From contig JABSOZ010000003.1 in NCBI GenBank assembly GCA_013215295.1, positions 372,001 through 436,000 on the forward strand: a stretch of DNA of 64,000 bases. Reading direction: 5' to 3'. This document shows positions 38,508 to 48,236 of this stretch, piece by piece. The stretch comes from Colwellia sp. (GTDB taxonomy: Bacteria; Pseudomonadota; Gammaproteobacteria; Enterobacterales; Alteromonadaceae). Numbering within the stretch: the first letter of the stretch is position 1; each line of letters begins with the position of its first letter. The notes under the pieces were generated by a model, which saw only the letters and a list, made by a program, of their open reading frames with translations, was not told where the DNA came from and made no database searches. A program made the translations under genes and the position numbers.

Positions 38508-40751
38508 GTGGCAATTGCATTAAAGTCGACTGGTCCACGCCAGTTGAAAAATACATTAGCAAAGTGGTTAATAACATTAGGTGGCATAAGTGTTCTGTTC
38601 ACACTGGTGTTGATCTTTTTATATTTATTATATGTGATACAACCTATTTTTGAATCGGCAAAAATTGAACCCGCAGGCCAATTTGAAATTAGTACAGTAG
38701 CGCCAACTCTAGCTACAGGCGTTGATGAACTTAAAGAAATAGCATTCCAAATAAACCAAGAAGGTCAGATTAATTTTTATCAATTGGTTAAAAGCCCCGC
38801 GCACGAAAAAGGCACTTTAGTGCTGAGTGAAAACTTACTGAGTGGCGACGCTACATTGGTTGATGTGATTACATCTGGTGTAGAAAATAAGTTATTACTC
38901 GATAGTGAAGGTAATGTGCAACTTATTGCGGCCAAATTTTTCTCAAACTTTGACTCAGGTTCACGTGAAATAATTCCAAGTATCGCTTACCCATTAGGGG
39001 AAGGGTTTATTGACGTTGATGAACATGGAGGTGTTTTTTCTAAACTTTCATTTGGTATGGATGAGGAAAAAGCAGTTTTCGTTGCCTTCACGCAAGATAA
39101 GCGACTCATTAAAACAAGCCTCATTGCAGAAGATGACTTTACATACGACTCTGCTCACGAAGCTAACTATCAGGAAATTGACTTCCCTGTTGACCATGTT
39201 AACGAAATTCTAGTGACTCTTGATATGGCACTAGCTTTTGTTCGTAGTGATGATCAAATCTTTGTTTACGACCTGACAGATGAAGACACCGTAGAATTGA
39301 AAGCCACGATCATTCCTTCATTAGAGCAAAGCAGCACTAAACCTCATCATGTTACTTCTATGGCGCTGCTTTCTGGCAGTAGCTCTATTTTAATTGGTAG
39401 CAGTGCCGGAAAAGTAACGCAATGGTTTGAAGTGGCAACCGACAACGGAAGGCAGTTTAAAAATATTCGTAGTTTCGATGTAAGCGAAACCGAAGCCGTT
39501 GCCCAAATTTACACCGAACAATTTAGAAAAAGCTTTTATACGTTAACGCCGTCAGGTGAAATGGGGGTTTTCTACACAACGAGTGAAGCCGACTTATGGC
39601 GTGGTCAGTTAATTACAGGAAAAACTAGCGCATTTGCTATTTCACCTCGTGCAGATGGTTTAGTGATTGTTGAAGGAAATCTTTTAAAAGTATTCAATGT
39701 TGAAAATGAACACCCAGAAGTTACTTGGAGTGCTTTATGGGAAGAAGTTTGGTACGAAGGTTACCCTGAGGCAAAATTTATTTGGCAATCTACATCGGGC
39801 TCAGATGATTTTGAAGGGAAGTTCTCTTTAGTCCCTATTTCTTTTGGGACCATGAAAGCAGCTATGTACGCGATGATGTTTGCTGTACCCATCGCTTTAA
39901 GTGCGGCTATTTACACGGCGTACTTTATGACGCCAGGTATGCGTCGAAAAGTAAAGCCAACCATTGAGTTAATGGAAGCATTGCCAACAGTTATTTTAGG
40001 TTTCTTAGCGGGGTTATGGCTAGCACCAATCATAGAAAATTATTTACCTGCAATAGCTATGTTGTTAGTTCTGTTGCCACTATCGGTATTACTGACGGCA
40101 TTTGCTTGGCATCAATTACCTAATAAAATGAAAAGCCGTATCCCTGAAACATGGGCACCGATAATACTTGTACCGGTATTGTTGATTGCTGGCGGAAGTG
40201 CTTTTTTCTTATCCCCTTTCTTTGAAACACTATTTTTTGGTGGCGATGTTCGACAATTTATTACTAATGATCTTGATATTGATTTTGATCAACGTAATTC
40301 ATTAGTTGTTGGTTTAGCGATGGGGTTTGCCGTTATACCTACTATTTTCTCCATGGCAGAAGATGCAATTTTTAGTGTACCCAAACATTTAACCAGCGGC
40401 TCATTAGCGCTAGGTGCAACACAATGGCAAACGCTTGTAAAAGTTGTATTGCTAACCGCGAGCCCAGGTATATTTTCTGCTGTGATGATGGGATTAGGCC
40501 GCGCAGTAGGCGAAACAATGATAGTTCTTATGGCTACCGGTAACACACCGATTCTAGATTGGAGCATTTTCCAAGGTATGCGTACTTTAGCGGCTAATAT
40601 TGCTGTTGAAATGCCAGAGTCAGAAGTGGGTAGTTCACATTATCGCATCTTATTTTTAGCTGCTTTTGTTTTATTTGTTTTCACCTTTATTTTTAACACG
40701 TTTGCAGAGCTGATACGTCAGCGCTTACGTGAAAAATACAGCTCGTTATAG
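38508..40751 (+). CDS. pstC: Phosphate ABC transporter permease PstC (long form)
   Basis: Permease subunit of the high-affinity phosphate importer. It has 747 residues from a GTG start preceded by GAAGG; E. coli PstC is less than half as long. The extra part is a large periplasmic beta-rich domain (about 55-440) between TM1 and the permease core. The core has the EAA-type loop (LTSGSLALGATQWQTLVKVVL). It is first in the pst operon behind the Pho box. No pstS gene is near, so the binding protein must be encoded elsewhere. Confidence 0.93.
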   Translation: MAIALKSTGPRQLKNTLAKWLITLGGISVLFTLVLIFLYLLYVIQPIFESAKIEPAGQFEISTVAPTLATGVDELKEIAFQINQEGQINFYQLVKSPAHEKGTLVLSENLLSGDATLVDVITSGVENKLLLDSEGNVQLIAAKFFSNFDSGSREIIPSIAYPLGEGFIDVDEHGGVFSKLSFGMDEEKAVFVAFTQDKRLIKTSLIAEDDFTYDSAHEANYQEIDFPVDHVNEILVTLDMALAFVRSDDQIFVYDLTDEDTVELKATIIPSLEQSSTKPHHVTSMALLSGSSSILIGSSAGKVTQWFEVATDNGRQFKNIRSFDVSETEAVAQIYTEQFRKSFYTLTPSGEMGVFYTTSEADLWRGQLITGKTSAFAISPRADGLVIVEGNLLKVFNVENEHPEVTWSALWEEVWYEGYPEAKFIWQSTSGSDDFEGKFSLVPISFGTMKAAMYAMMFAVPIALSAAIYTAYFMTPGMRRKVKPTIELMEALPTVILGFLAGLWLAPIIENYLPAIAMLLVLLPLSVLLTAFAWHQLPNKMKSRIPETWAPIILVPVLLIAGGSAFFLSPFFETLFFGGDVRQFITNDLDIDFDQRNSLVVGLAMGFAVIPTIFSMAEDAIFSVPKHLTSGSLALGATQWQTLVKVVLLTASPGIFSAVMMGLGRAVGETMIVLMATGNTPILDWSIFQGMRTLAANIAVEMPESEVGSSHYRILFLAAFVLFVFTFIFNTFAELIRQRLREKYSSL

Positions 40752-40767
40752 TTAAGGTATTGAGTTT

Positions 40768-42405
40768 ATGAATAGTTGGTTCAAATCTGGCTCTCCGTGG
40801 GTATGGTTATCTGCTGGCGGCGTAAGTATCAGTTTAATTTCAGTTCTAGGTTTATTGTGGTTAATTGCTTCGCGCGGATTATCGTACTTTTGGCCTGCAG
40901 ACATTTATCAATTTGAGACAGTTAATGAAAAAGGCCAAGCAGTCACAGTTATCGGTGAGATTTACGATCGAGAGACACTGCCGACAAAACAATTGTCTCA
41001 CTTAAATTTAGGCTTAGACCCGAATAAAGAAACCATTGAAAGGATTTTAGTTAAAACGGGTAACCGTGAACTTGTTAATTTAGATTTTCGCTGGCTGTTA
41101 TTACCGCTTATCAATAAGACCAGTAAACCTGAAGAATTAGTGGTTGTTGAGCGTCGCACTAATGGTAATTTCTATGGTTATGTCGATGGAATTATTTTAG
41201 ATGGTCAACTTGAAGGCCTTGAAAAAATGGCAGAGCTGGTTGAACGTGTTGATGTCTTTCAAGATGAAATGGCAGAATTACAAAAAGTTGATATCGGTGC
41301 TATTAATTATCAAATAGAACGCTTACGTTTGAAAAAACGCAAACATATACTTGATGAAACCTTAACCGTTGAACGTGAAAAAGAAATTGACCACCAAGTA
41401 GCGAGTTATAACGCTGATTATCAGATACTCGAAACACAGTTAATGGCTATTCGTGACAAAGTATCGCGCGACCAATTAGTGGTTCGGGCGATGGGCGGAG
41501 AAATTATTGAAATCAATTTTGAAGATATACTCAAAATCACTTATAACAATAAATTGTCTGTTTTTGGCAGAGCATCGGTATTCATTCAGCAAATAGGCAG
41601 CTTCTTAGTTGATGACCCTCGGGAAGCAAATACTGAAGGTGGTGTATTTCCTGCCATATTTGGTACTGTTTTAATGGTGTTGTTGATGACGGTTATTGTT
41701 TCTCCTCTTGGCGTGGTTGCCGCCATTTATTTACATGAATATGCTGGCAAGAACGTACTAACAAAATTGCTTCGTATTGCTGTGATTAACTTAGCAGGTG
41801 TGCCATCAATTGTTTATGGTGTATTTGGCTTAGGTTTCTTCGTTTATATGGTGGGTGGCAGTTTAGATCAATTATTTTATGCCGAAACGTTACCTAGCCC
41901 AACTTTTGGTACACCTGGGGTTATGTGGTCAGCACTAACACTAGCGATACTCACGCTACCGGTCGTTATTGTATCAACCGAAGAAGGTTTGTCACGTATT
42001 CCATCAGAAATGCGTCATGGTTCTTTAGCATTAGGCGCAACAAAAGCAGAAACGTTATGGCGTATTATTCTCCCTATTGCTAGCCCCGCTATTATGACCG
42101 GTATTATCTTAGCTATTGCTCGTGCAGCAGGTGAAGTTGCGCCCTTAATGTTGGTAGGTGTCGTAAAAATGGCGCCGAACTTACCGCTTGATGGTAACTT
42201 TCCCTTCCTACATTTAGACCGCAAGTTTATGCATTTAGGCTTTCATATTTATGATGTTGGTTTCCAAAGCCCTAATGTTGAAGCTGCTCGCCCGTTAGTG
42301 TTCGCCACCGCATTTTTACTGGTGACTATTATTGTTTCACTGAATATGACAGCAGTTACCATACGTAACCGTTTAAGAGAAAAATATCGCATGTTAGAGC
42401 ATTAA
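40768..42405 (+). CDS. pstA: Phosphate ABC transporter permease PstA (long form)
   Basis: Partner permease of PstC, 545 residues and again longer than usual. TM1 (about 12-35) is followed by a periplasmic insert (about 40-280) with a likely coiled coil around 155-240 (rich in Glu, Lys, Arg and Leu), then the permease core with the EAA loop MRHGSLALGATKAETLWRIILP. It starts 16 bases after pstC. The matching extra domains in PstC and PstA may pack together in the periplasm. Confidence 0.93.
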   Translation: MNSWFKSGSPWVWLSAGGVSISLISVLGLLWLIASRGLSYFWPADIYQFETVNEKGQAVTVIGEIYDRETLPTKQLSHLNLGLDPNKETIERILVKTGNRELVNLDFRWLLLPLINKTSKPEELVVVERRTNGNFYGYVDGIILDGQLEGLEKMAELVERVDVFQDEMAELQKVDIGAINYQIERLRLKKRKHILDETLTVEREKEIDHQVASYNADYQILETQLMAIRDKVSRDQLVVRAMGGEIIEINFEDILKITYNNKLSVFGRASVFIQQIGSFLVDDPREANTEGGVFPAIFGTVLMVLLMTVIVSPLGVVAAIYLHEYAGKNVLTKLLRIAVINLAGVPSIVYGVFGLGFFVYMVGGSLDQLFYAETLPSPTFGTPGVMWSALTLAILTLPVVIVSTEEGLSRIPSEMRHGSLALGATKAETLWRIILPIASPAIMTGIILAIARAAGEVAPLMLVGVVKMAPNLPLDGNFPFLHLDRKFMHLGFHIYDVGFQSPNVEAARPLVFATAFLLVTIIVSLNMTAVTIRNRLREKYRMLEH

Positions 42406-42415
42406 TTTTAGTCAT

Positions 42416-42444
42416 CACCTTAGTTATCAACGTTAACTAAGGTG
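42416..42444 (+). terminator. Intergenic hairpin between pstA and pstB
   Basis: Perfect 11-bp stem CACCTTAGTTA / TAACTAAGGTG with a 7-base loop and no strong T-run. It is more likely an mRNA-stability or partial-termination element that sets the ratio of PstB to permease than a full terminator. Confidence 0.5.
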
Positions 42445-42534
42445 AGACTTTCCTTTTCAAATTAAGGAAGAGAACATTAAAAATTGAACGCTTTAACCGT
42501 AACGAACAAAATTTAAGCATTGAAAGAGAAAAAT

Positions 42535-43356
42535 ATGATTTCAGTCATCCCAAGAACATTAGCTCCAAAAGTTAAACTTGATCTTAATAACCTATCGCCA
42601 GAACAAGTAGCGTTAGAAATTAAAAATTTAAATTTATACTATGGCGACAAACAAGCCTTACAAAATATCAGTATGTCTATTCCTAAAGGACAAGTTACCG
42701 CTTTTATCGGTCCTAGTGGTTGTGGTAAGTCAACGTTGTTACGTTGTATAAACCGTATGAATGATTTAGTAGACATATGTAAAGTTGAAGGTGAGATTAA
42801 CCTTCACGGTGAAAATATATATGGCAAACATGTAGATGTTGCAGCATTACGTCGGCAAGTAGGTATGGTATTTCAAAGACCAAACCCATTTCCAAAAACT
42901 ATTTACGAAAATGTTGTTTATGGTTTACGTATTATGGGCGAAAACAATCGCCGTGTATTAAACGAAGCGGCTGAAAAATCATTGCGAAGCGCTGCATTAT
43001 GGAATGAAGTAAAGGATCGTTTGCATGATAGTGCTTTAGGGCTTTCGGGTGGTCAACAGCAACGTTTAGTGATTGCCCGCGCTATTGCGATTCAACCTGA
43101 AGTATTATTACTTGATGAACCAACATCTGCACTTGATCCTATTTCAACATTGACGATTGAAGAGTTAATTAATGATTTGAAAAAGCAGTTCACCGTCGTT
43201 ATTGTTACCCATAACATGCAACAAGCCGCACGTGTTTCAGATCAAACTGCTTTTATGTACATGGGCGAATTAATTGAATACAGCGACACTAATACGCTGT
43301 TTACTACCCCGGCTAAAAAGAAAACTGAAGATTACATTACTGGCCGCTATGGTTAA
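42535..43356 (+). CDS. pstB: Phosphate ABC transporter ATP-binding protein PstB
   Basis: ATPase subunit of the phosphate importer, 273 residues. Walker [10 protein letters not shown], the PstB-specific [20 protein letters not shown], signature LSGGQQQR, Walker [14 protein letters not shown] and switch His in VTHNM are all present. I place the start at ATG 42535 after AAAGAGAA; a TTG 15 bases upstream is also in frame. It lies between pstA and phoU in the usual order. Confidence 0.97.
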   Translation: MISVIPRTLAPKVKLDLNNLSPEQVALEIKNLNLYYGDKQALQNISMSIPKGQVTAFIGPSGCGKSTLLRCINRMNDLVDICKVEGEINLHGENIYGKHVDVAALRRQVGMVFQRPNPFPKTIYENVVYGLRIMGENNRRVLNEAAEKSLRSAALWNEVKDRLHDSALGLSGGQQQRLVIARAIAIQPEVLLLDEPTSALDPISTLTIEELINDLKKQFTVVIVTHNMQQAARVSDQTAFMYMGELIEYSDTNTLFTTPAKKKTEDYITGRYG

Positions 43357-43404
43357 TACTGACGATTACTATGCTACTTTTATTGTAGATATAAGGAACA
43401 AATA

Positions 43405-44106
43405 ATGGATAACATCAATCTTGGTCGTCATATTTCAGGCCAATTTAATGAAGATTTAGAAAATGTCATTAACCATGTCATGCACATGGGCGGCTTAGTT
43501 GAACAGCAATTAAGTGATTCATTAACGGCTGTTAATAATGACGATGAAGTGTTAGCTAGAAAAGTTTTGGCAACAGACTATAAAGTTAACGCACTAGAAG
43601 TTAGCATTGACGATGAATGCACCCGTATTATAGCTAAGCGTCAACCAGCAGCAGGTGATTTACGTTTAATTATGGCCATTATAAAAGCCATTGCAGATTT
43701 AGAGCGTATTGGTGATGAAGCCCAAAAAATTGCGCGAGTTGCACTAGAAAATTTTTCTGGTGAACAAAAAGCGTTATTACTTAATTTAGATAACTTAGGA
43801 CGTAAAGTTTTAGAGTTTTTGCAAGCAGCTTTAGATGCATTCACTCGTATGGATGTCGAAGCTGCAGTCAAAACACATCAAAGTGATGAAAAAATTGACC
43901 GTGAATATGAAGCCCTAATGCGTCAGTTAATGACTTATATGATGGAAGACCCACGTTCTATTCCACAAATAATGACGGTTATATGGTCGGCACGTGCTTT
44001 AGAGCGTATTGGAGACCGCTGTCAAAATATCTGTGAACATATAATTTATTTCGTCAAAGGCAAAGACGTTCGTCATACAACCGCCGAAGATATTAGATCT
44101 TTGTAA
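43405..44106 (+). CDS. phoU: Phosphate signalling regulator PhoU
   Basis: Helical protein of 233 residues that links the Pst transporter to PhoR and keeps the Pho response off when phosphate is ample. The two repeated three-helix halves carry the metal-binding motifs (DLERIGDEAQKIA and ALERIGDRCQNICEH). AAGGA precedes the ATG. It is the last gene of the pst operon; phoB/phoR are not in this window. Confidence 0.96.
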   Translation: MDNINLGRHISGQFNEDLENVINHVMHMGGLVEQQLSDSLTAVNNDDEVLARKVLATDYKVNALEVSIDDECTRIIAKRQPAAGDLRLIMAIIKAIADLERIGDEAQKIARVALENFSGEQKALLLNLDNLGRKVLEFLQAALDAFTRMDVEAAVKTHQSDEKIDREYEALMRQLMTYMMEDPRSIPQIMTVIWSARALERIGDRCQNICEHIIYFVKGKDVRHTTAEDIRSL

Positions 44107-44175
44107 ATTCATAAATATCCACTAGGTTTAAATAACTTTATATAGACTTGTGAATGTTTTCAAAAATAGTCGGTG

Positions 44176-44445
44176 TATATACCCGATCCACTTCAAGATG
44201 CAGGTTTCAGCATGTCGAGAAAGGGTTGGCTACAAGGTATTGATTGACGAGAATAGTTATTCTATTGTCGAAATCAATAACGCAGGAGATGACCCTTTAT
44301 CGGCTTGCCCGAAGGGAGCTAAGCTAGAAAAACAGTCCAGCGTTGCGGTACTCGATAAGGGAATAACCATTCCCTTCGTATCGCGCCTTGATCTGATTTC
44401 CTAGCTTAGCTCTGAAATTGCATCTCGAAGTAGAGCGGGTATATA
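44176..44445. mobile_element. MITE-like repeat with terminal inverted repeats
   Basis: About 270 bases bounded by TATATACCCG at the left and CGGGTATATA at the right. The inverted match continues inward (ACTTCAAGATGCA against TGCATCTCGAAGT). An inner pair GCTAAGCTAG / CTAGCTTAGC is also present. There is no transposase; an 84-codon frame across it is not a gene. It lies between phoU and the next gene and could affect read-through. Confidence 0.75.
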
Positions 44446-44562
44446 TTAAAAAGTACTTAAAATTGTCACGATATAGTCATAAAGTGCTTGAACATCGTGT
44501 TAAATGGGTTAATATCCGCGACGAATAATAACAAAGAGCAATTAGGCTCTCGGAATAAAATT

Positions 44563-45243
44563 ATGGCTAGAAATTCAATACTAGGTGTCTTTGCAAAATC
44601 ACCTATTAAACCATTAGAAAAGCATATTCGATTGGTCACTAAGTGTTGTAATCAACTACCTGCTTTTTTTGCTGCTTGTGCTGACCAAGACTGGTCAACA
44701 GCTGGGAAACTTCGTAGTAAAATTTCAAAATATGAGCGAGACGCAGACACTTTAAAACGTCAAATACGTCTTGAGTTACCAGGCGGTTTGTTTATGCCAG
44801 TTGATCGTGCTGACTTATTAGAGTTGCTGACTCAACAAGATAAAATTGCCAACAAAGCAAAAGATATTGCCGGACGTATTTTCGGTCGCAAGCTTGTTAT
44901 ACCTGAAACACTACAAGCTTCTTTTGTTACTTACGTAGCGAGAAATATTGACGCAGCAGAGAAAGCCGCTGACGCTATTAATGAATTAGACGACTTATTA
45001 GAAACAGGGTTTCGTGGTCGAGAAGTCGTATTGGTTGAAAAAATGATCAATCAATTAGATGCAATTGAAGATGATACTGACGTAATGCAAATAAAATTGC
45101 GTGGCGACTTATTAGCTATCGAAAATGGTTTAAATCCAGTTGATGTAATGTTCTTATATCAAATTATTGAATGGATTGGTGATTTAGCTGATTTAGCTGA
45201 GCGTGTTGGTTCTCGTTTAGAAATCTTACTGGCTAGAAAATAA
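44563..45243 (+). CDS. PhoU-like DUF47 protein (TIGR00153 family)
   Basis: Helical PhoU-related protein of 226 residues; family members pair with Pit-type phosphate transporters and are thought to regulate them. Visible family blocks are NSILGVFAKSPIKPLEKH, VDRADLLELLTQQDKIANKAKDIAG and EWIGDLADLAERVGSRLEILL. The ATG at 44563 follows GGA at suitable spacing; upstream in-frame codons give a non-family extension. Pit follows nine bases after the stop, so this is a two-gene operon. Confidence 0.9.
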   Translation: MARNSILGVFAKSPIKPLEKHIRLVTKCCNQLPAFFAACADQDWSTAGKLRSKISKYERDADTLKRQIRLELPGGLFMPVDRADLLELLTQQDKIANKAKDIAGRIFGRKLVIPETLQASFVTYVARNIDAAEKAADAINELDDLLETGFRGREVVLVEKMINQLDAIEDDTDVMQIKLRGDLLAIENGLNPVDVMFLYQIIEWIGDLADLAERVGSRLEILLARK

Positions 45244-45252
45244 GGGTACGTC

Positions 45253-46518
45253 ATGGATATATTATTTACACATGGCCCTATGCTGGTCATTATTGCCGGC
45301 GTAGTTGGCTTTTTTATGGCGTGGGGCATAGGTGCAAACGATGTCGCTAACGCTATGGGTACATCTGTAGGTTCAAAAGCACTAACCATCAAGCAAGCTA
45401 TTTTTATTGCAATGGTATTTGAATTTGCGGGTGCATATTTGGCTGGTGGTGAAGTTACTTCAACCATTCGTAAAGGCATTATTGATGCTGCATACTTTGT
45501 TGATAGCCCCGAGTTACTTGTTTTCGGGATGATCTCAGCTTTATTTGCTGCGGCAACTTGGTTACTTGTTGCTTCTATTTTAGGTTGGCCAGTATCAACT
45601 ACTCATTCTATTGTAGGTGCTATTGTAGGTTTCGCTGCCGTTGGCGTTAGCGCTGATGCGGTTGAATGGAGTAAAGTCGGTGGTATTGTTGGTAGTTGGG
45701 TTATCACACCATTGATATCAGGTGTTATTGCCTTTGTTATTTTTAATAGCGCGCAAAAATTAATATTTGATACTGATAAACCACTTGAACAAGCCAAACG
45801 TTGGGTGCCGTTATATATGTTCCTAGCAGGTTTTATTTTATCTTTAGTGACCATTTTAAAAGGTCTAAAACACTTAGATTTTGATATTGCCTTTGGCGAC
45901 GGTATTCTCTATGCAGCTATTGTAGCGATTGCTGTAGCACTTATCGGTAAAGTATATATTAACCGCATAAAGTTTGATGAAAACGCGACTAATAAGACTC
46001 ATTATGCGAACGTTGAAAAAGTATTTGCGATATTAATGATTATTACCGCTTGTGCTATGGCATTTGCCCATGGTTCAAATGATGTTGCTAACGCCATTGG
46101 TCCATTAGCCGCTGTGGTAAGTATTGTTGGTAATGAAGGTAAAATTGCAGCTGATTCAGCAATCGCTTGGTGGATTTTACCCCTAGGTGGATTTGGCATT
46201 GTTGCAGGTCTTGCGCTATTTGGTCATAAAGTTATCGCCACGATTGGTCAAGGCATTACGCACTTAACACCAAGTCGTGGTTTTGCTGCTGAATTAGCTG
46301 CAGCAAGTACCGTAGTTATTGCTTCAGGAACTGGCTTACCTATTTCAACGACACAAACCTTAGTGGGTGCTGTGTTAGGTGTAGGAATGGCGCGTGGTAT
46401 TGCGGCAATTAACTTAAGCGTAGTACGTAATATTGTTGTGTCTTGGGTTATTACTTTACCTATAGGTGCTGGTTTATCAATTATGTTCTTCTGGATGATG
46501 CAAGCAGTTTTCACCTAA
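45253..46518 (+). CDS. Pit-family inorganic phosphate permease
   Basis: Low-affinity, ion-coupled phosphate transporter of 421 residues with about ten membrane segments. The two family signatures GANDVANAMGTSVGSKALT and GSNDVANAIGPLAAV mark the inverted repeat halves, each followed by a later STTHSIVGAIVG or STTQTLVGAVLG block. AAGGG precedes the ATG. Together with the upstream DUF47 protein and the pst operon this makes one phosphate block with both high- and low-affinity systems. Confidence 0.95.
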   Translation: MDILFTHGPMLVIIAGVVGFFMAWGIGANDVANAMGTSVGSKALTIKQAIFIAMVFEFAGAYLAGGEVTSTIRKGIIDAAYFVDSPELLVFGMISALFAAATWLLVASILGWPVSTTHSIVGAIVGFAAVGVSADAVEWSKVGGIVGSWVITPLISGVIAFVIFNSAQKLIFDTDKPLEQAKRWVPLYMFLAGFILSLVTILKGLKHLDFDIAFGDGILYAAIVAIAVALIGKVYINRIKFDENATNKTHYANVEKVFAILMIITACAMAFAHGSNDVANAIGPLAAVVSIVGNEGKIAADSAIAWWILPLGGFGIVAGLALFGHKVIATIGQGITHLTPSRGFAAELAAASTVVIASGTGLPISTTQTLVGAVLGVGMARGIAAINLSVVRNIVVSWVITLPIGAGLSIMFFWMMQAVFT

Positions 46519-46543
46519 GCTTTAATTGAATAGTTCTTTTAAG

Positions 46544-46568
46544 AAACCAGCAGCGATGCTGGTTTTTT
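46544..46568 (+). terminator. Rho-independent terminator after the Pit gene
   Basis: AAACCAGCA-GCGA-TGCTGGTTT stem with a GNRA-type tetraloop followed by a T-run. Confidence 0.88.
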
Positions 46569-46729
46569 ATGTCTGAAATTTAGCTTTCTAAATATAAGGT
46601 ATTGATAGTTATAATTATATTTATATTTATATAAAGGCATAACCTATATAAAAATGATGTTTGAATAAAGTGCATATTGTGAGAGTGTGGCCATAACATT
46701 AATGATTAAATTTTAGATGAAGGAAAATC

Positions 46730-48013
46730 ATGGTAAAGAAAACCGCATTAGCCCTTTTTTTCAGTATAACGATATCTATGTTCATGGCTTGTGAATCAAG
46801 TCATGTCTTAGAAAACGCCTCAGTTACACCAAATATAGTACTCAGTAAGTTTCATCAAAATATTATTAGTAATACGCTAGAAATTAAACTTACTGAAGGT
46901 GAGTTATCTGAAGCTGATTTATCAAAATTTGCAGACAGTTTAGGTGATTCACGTATTGTTGGTCTTGGTGAGCAAACCCATGGCGAAGGTAGTGTTTTTA
47001 CCTTGAAAACACAGTTAATCAAATATCTACATGAACATCATGATTTTGATGTTTTCATTTTGGAAAGCGGAATGTTTGACGTACAAAAAATTTGGCAACA
47101 AGCTCAAGCGGGTAAACGGATAAAAGACATTGCTCCCGATAATATTTTTTATATGTACGCCAAAACAGCAGAAGTCACCTCTTTATTTGATTATATAAAT
47201 GAACAAATGATAAGCGATGAACCTCTACTTCTAGTTGGCTTTGACAGCCAACATACCGGAGAAATTTCTAATAAAGGTTTAGTAAAAGCATTAACACAAA
47301 CAGTAGTGCAATCAGCAAGAGATATAAGCAAAACTGCAGAGTGGTCATTGTTTTCACAACAGCTACAACAGGTGTTAGATGTTGATAGCACTCGTTTTGA
47401 AAGCGACGTTGAAAAATTGTTCTTCCAACAACTAAACGATTTACAGCAAGTATTTTTAACCGACACCAATCTTGATAGTGCAGACAGTCGCTTTTGGTAT
47501 CGGATCACTAAGGGGTTGGAATCTCAAGCGAAAAGACAGTGGGAAATTGCTGATAACCGAAGCCAAGAAATGGGCGAAAACATTAAGTATTGGGCTGAAC
47601 AATATCCTGATAAAAAAATAATAGTCTGGGCACACACAGGGCATTTAACACGTGAAGACCTTTATCAAGTTAATGCAGGTCAGGTTGTTGCTGAGGCTTT
47701 TGGCGATCAATATTTTATGGTTCATTTTACCGGTGCTGCAGGTGAGTATTTAGACTTCGTTACAATGAAGAACAAAAACATTATGGCTAATGAACCCAAT
47801 ACTTTAGAGAACATACTAAACAATAATGTAGCCTCAGATATCAGTTTTTTAAATTTAAGACACTTGAATAATTATGAAGAAACAACAGCAGATAAAGCTA
47901 CCTTGATGTTTACTAATGACTACCAACAAACGTTACCAGCTAGCCAATGGCCTACATTCTTTGATGGACTATTCTTTATTAAAAATATTGAAGCGGCAAA
48001 CTTTCAGGATTAA
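46730..48013 (+). CDS. Erythromycin esterase-like lipoprotein
   Basis: Exported protein of 427 residues in the erythromycin esterase (PF05139) superfamily. The signal ends in a lipobox-like FMAC (Cys20). The catalytic region GLGEQTHGEGSVF has the Glu-x2-His pair used by EreA/EreB-type enzymes; a second His block is IIVWAHTGHL. Most chromosomal members are not proven macrolide esterases, so an antibiotic function should not be assumed. It stands alone between the Pit gene and a tRNA-Phe, with a clear AAGGA. Confidence 0.85.
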   Translation: MVKKTALALFFSITISMFMACESSHVLENASVTPNIVLSKFHQNIISNTLEIKLTEGELSEADLSKFADSLGDSRIVGLGEQTHGEGSVFTLKTQLIKYLHEHHDFDVFILESGMFDVQKIWQQAQAGKRIKDIAPDNIFYMYAKTAEVTSLFDYINEQMISDEPLLLVGFDSQHTGEISNKGLVKALTQTVVQSARDISKTAEWSLFSQQLQQVLDVDSTRFESDVEKLFFQQLNDLQQVFLTDTNLDSADSRFWYRITKGLESQAKRQWEIADNRSQEMGENIKYWAEQYPDKKIIVWAHTGHLTREDLYQVNAGQVVAEAFGDQYFMVHFTGAAGEYLDFVTMKNKNIMANEPNTLENILNNNVASDISFLNLRHLNNYEETTADKATLMFTNDYQQTLPASQWPTFFDGLFFIKNIEAANFQD

Positions 48014-48110
48014 CCTTAATATAATTATGGAAGTGTTCAGGTATTACTTGCCTGAACGAGTTTTACCCTATATTATTACGCCTCTTTGAAATTCAACAGA
48101 AATTCAAATT

Positions 48111-48186
48111 GCCTTGATAGCTCAGTCGGTAGAGCAGAGGATTGAAAATCCTCGTGTCCCTGGTTCGATTCCGGGTCAAGGCACCA
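48111..48186 (+). tRNA. tRNA-Phe (GAA), copy 2
   Basis: 76 bases with CCA, anticodon loop TTGAAAA. It is identical to the copy at 31032-31107 except for the acceptor-stem pair: GCCTTGA/TCAAGGC in place of GCCTCGA/TCGAGGC. It lies at the left edge of the repeat-rich Rhs region. Confidence 0.97.
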
Positions 48187-48207
48187 TATTCCTCTTAATT
48201 GAGACAG

Positions 48208-48236
48208 AAAAGCCTACAAGAAATTGTGGGCTTTTT
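48208..48236 (+). terminator. Terminator after tRNA-Phe
   Basis: AAAGCCTACA / TGTGGGCTTT (one G-T pair) with a 6-base loop and a T-run. Confidence 0.8.

Noticed and set aside
44150..44404. 84-codon open frame
   Set aside because: It lies almost wholly within the MITE-like element and crosses its inverted repeats; composition is not protein-like.
46730..48013. Macrolide resistance gene
   Set aside because: Only superfamily-level similarity to erythromycin esterases; exported chromosomal relatives are not known to confer resistance.
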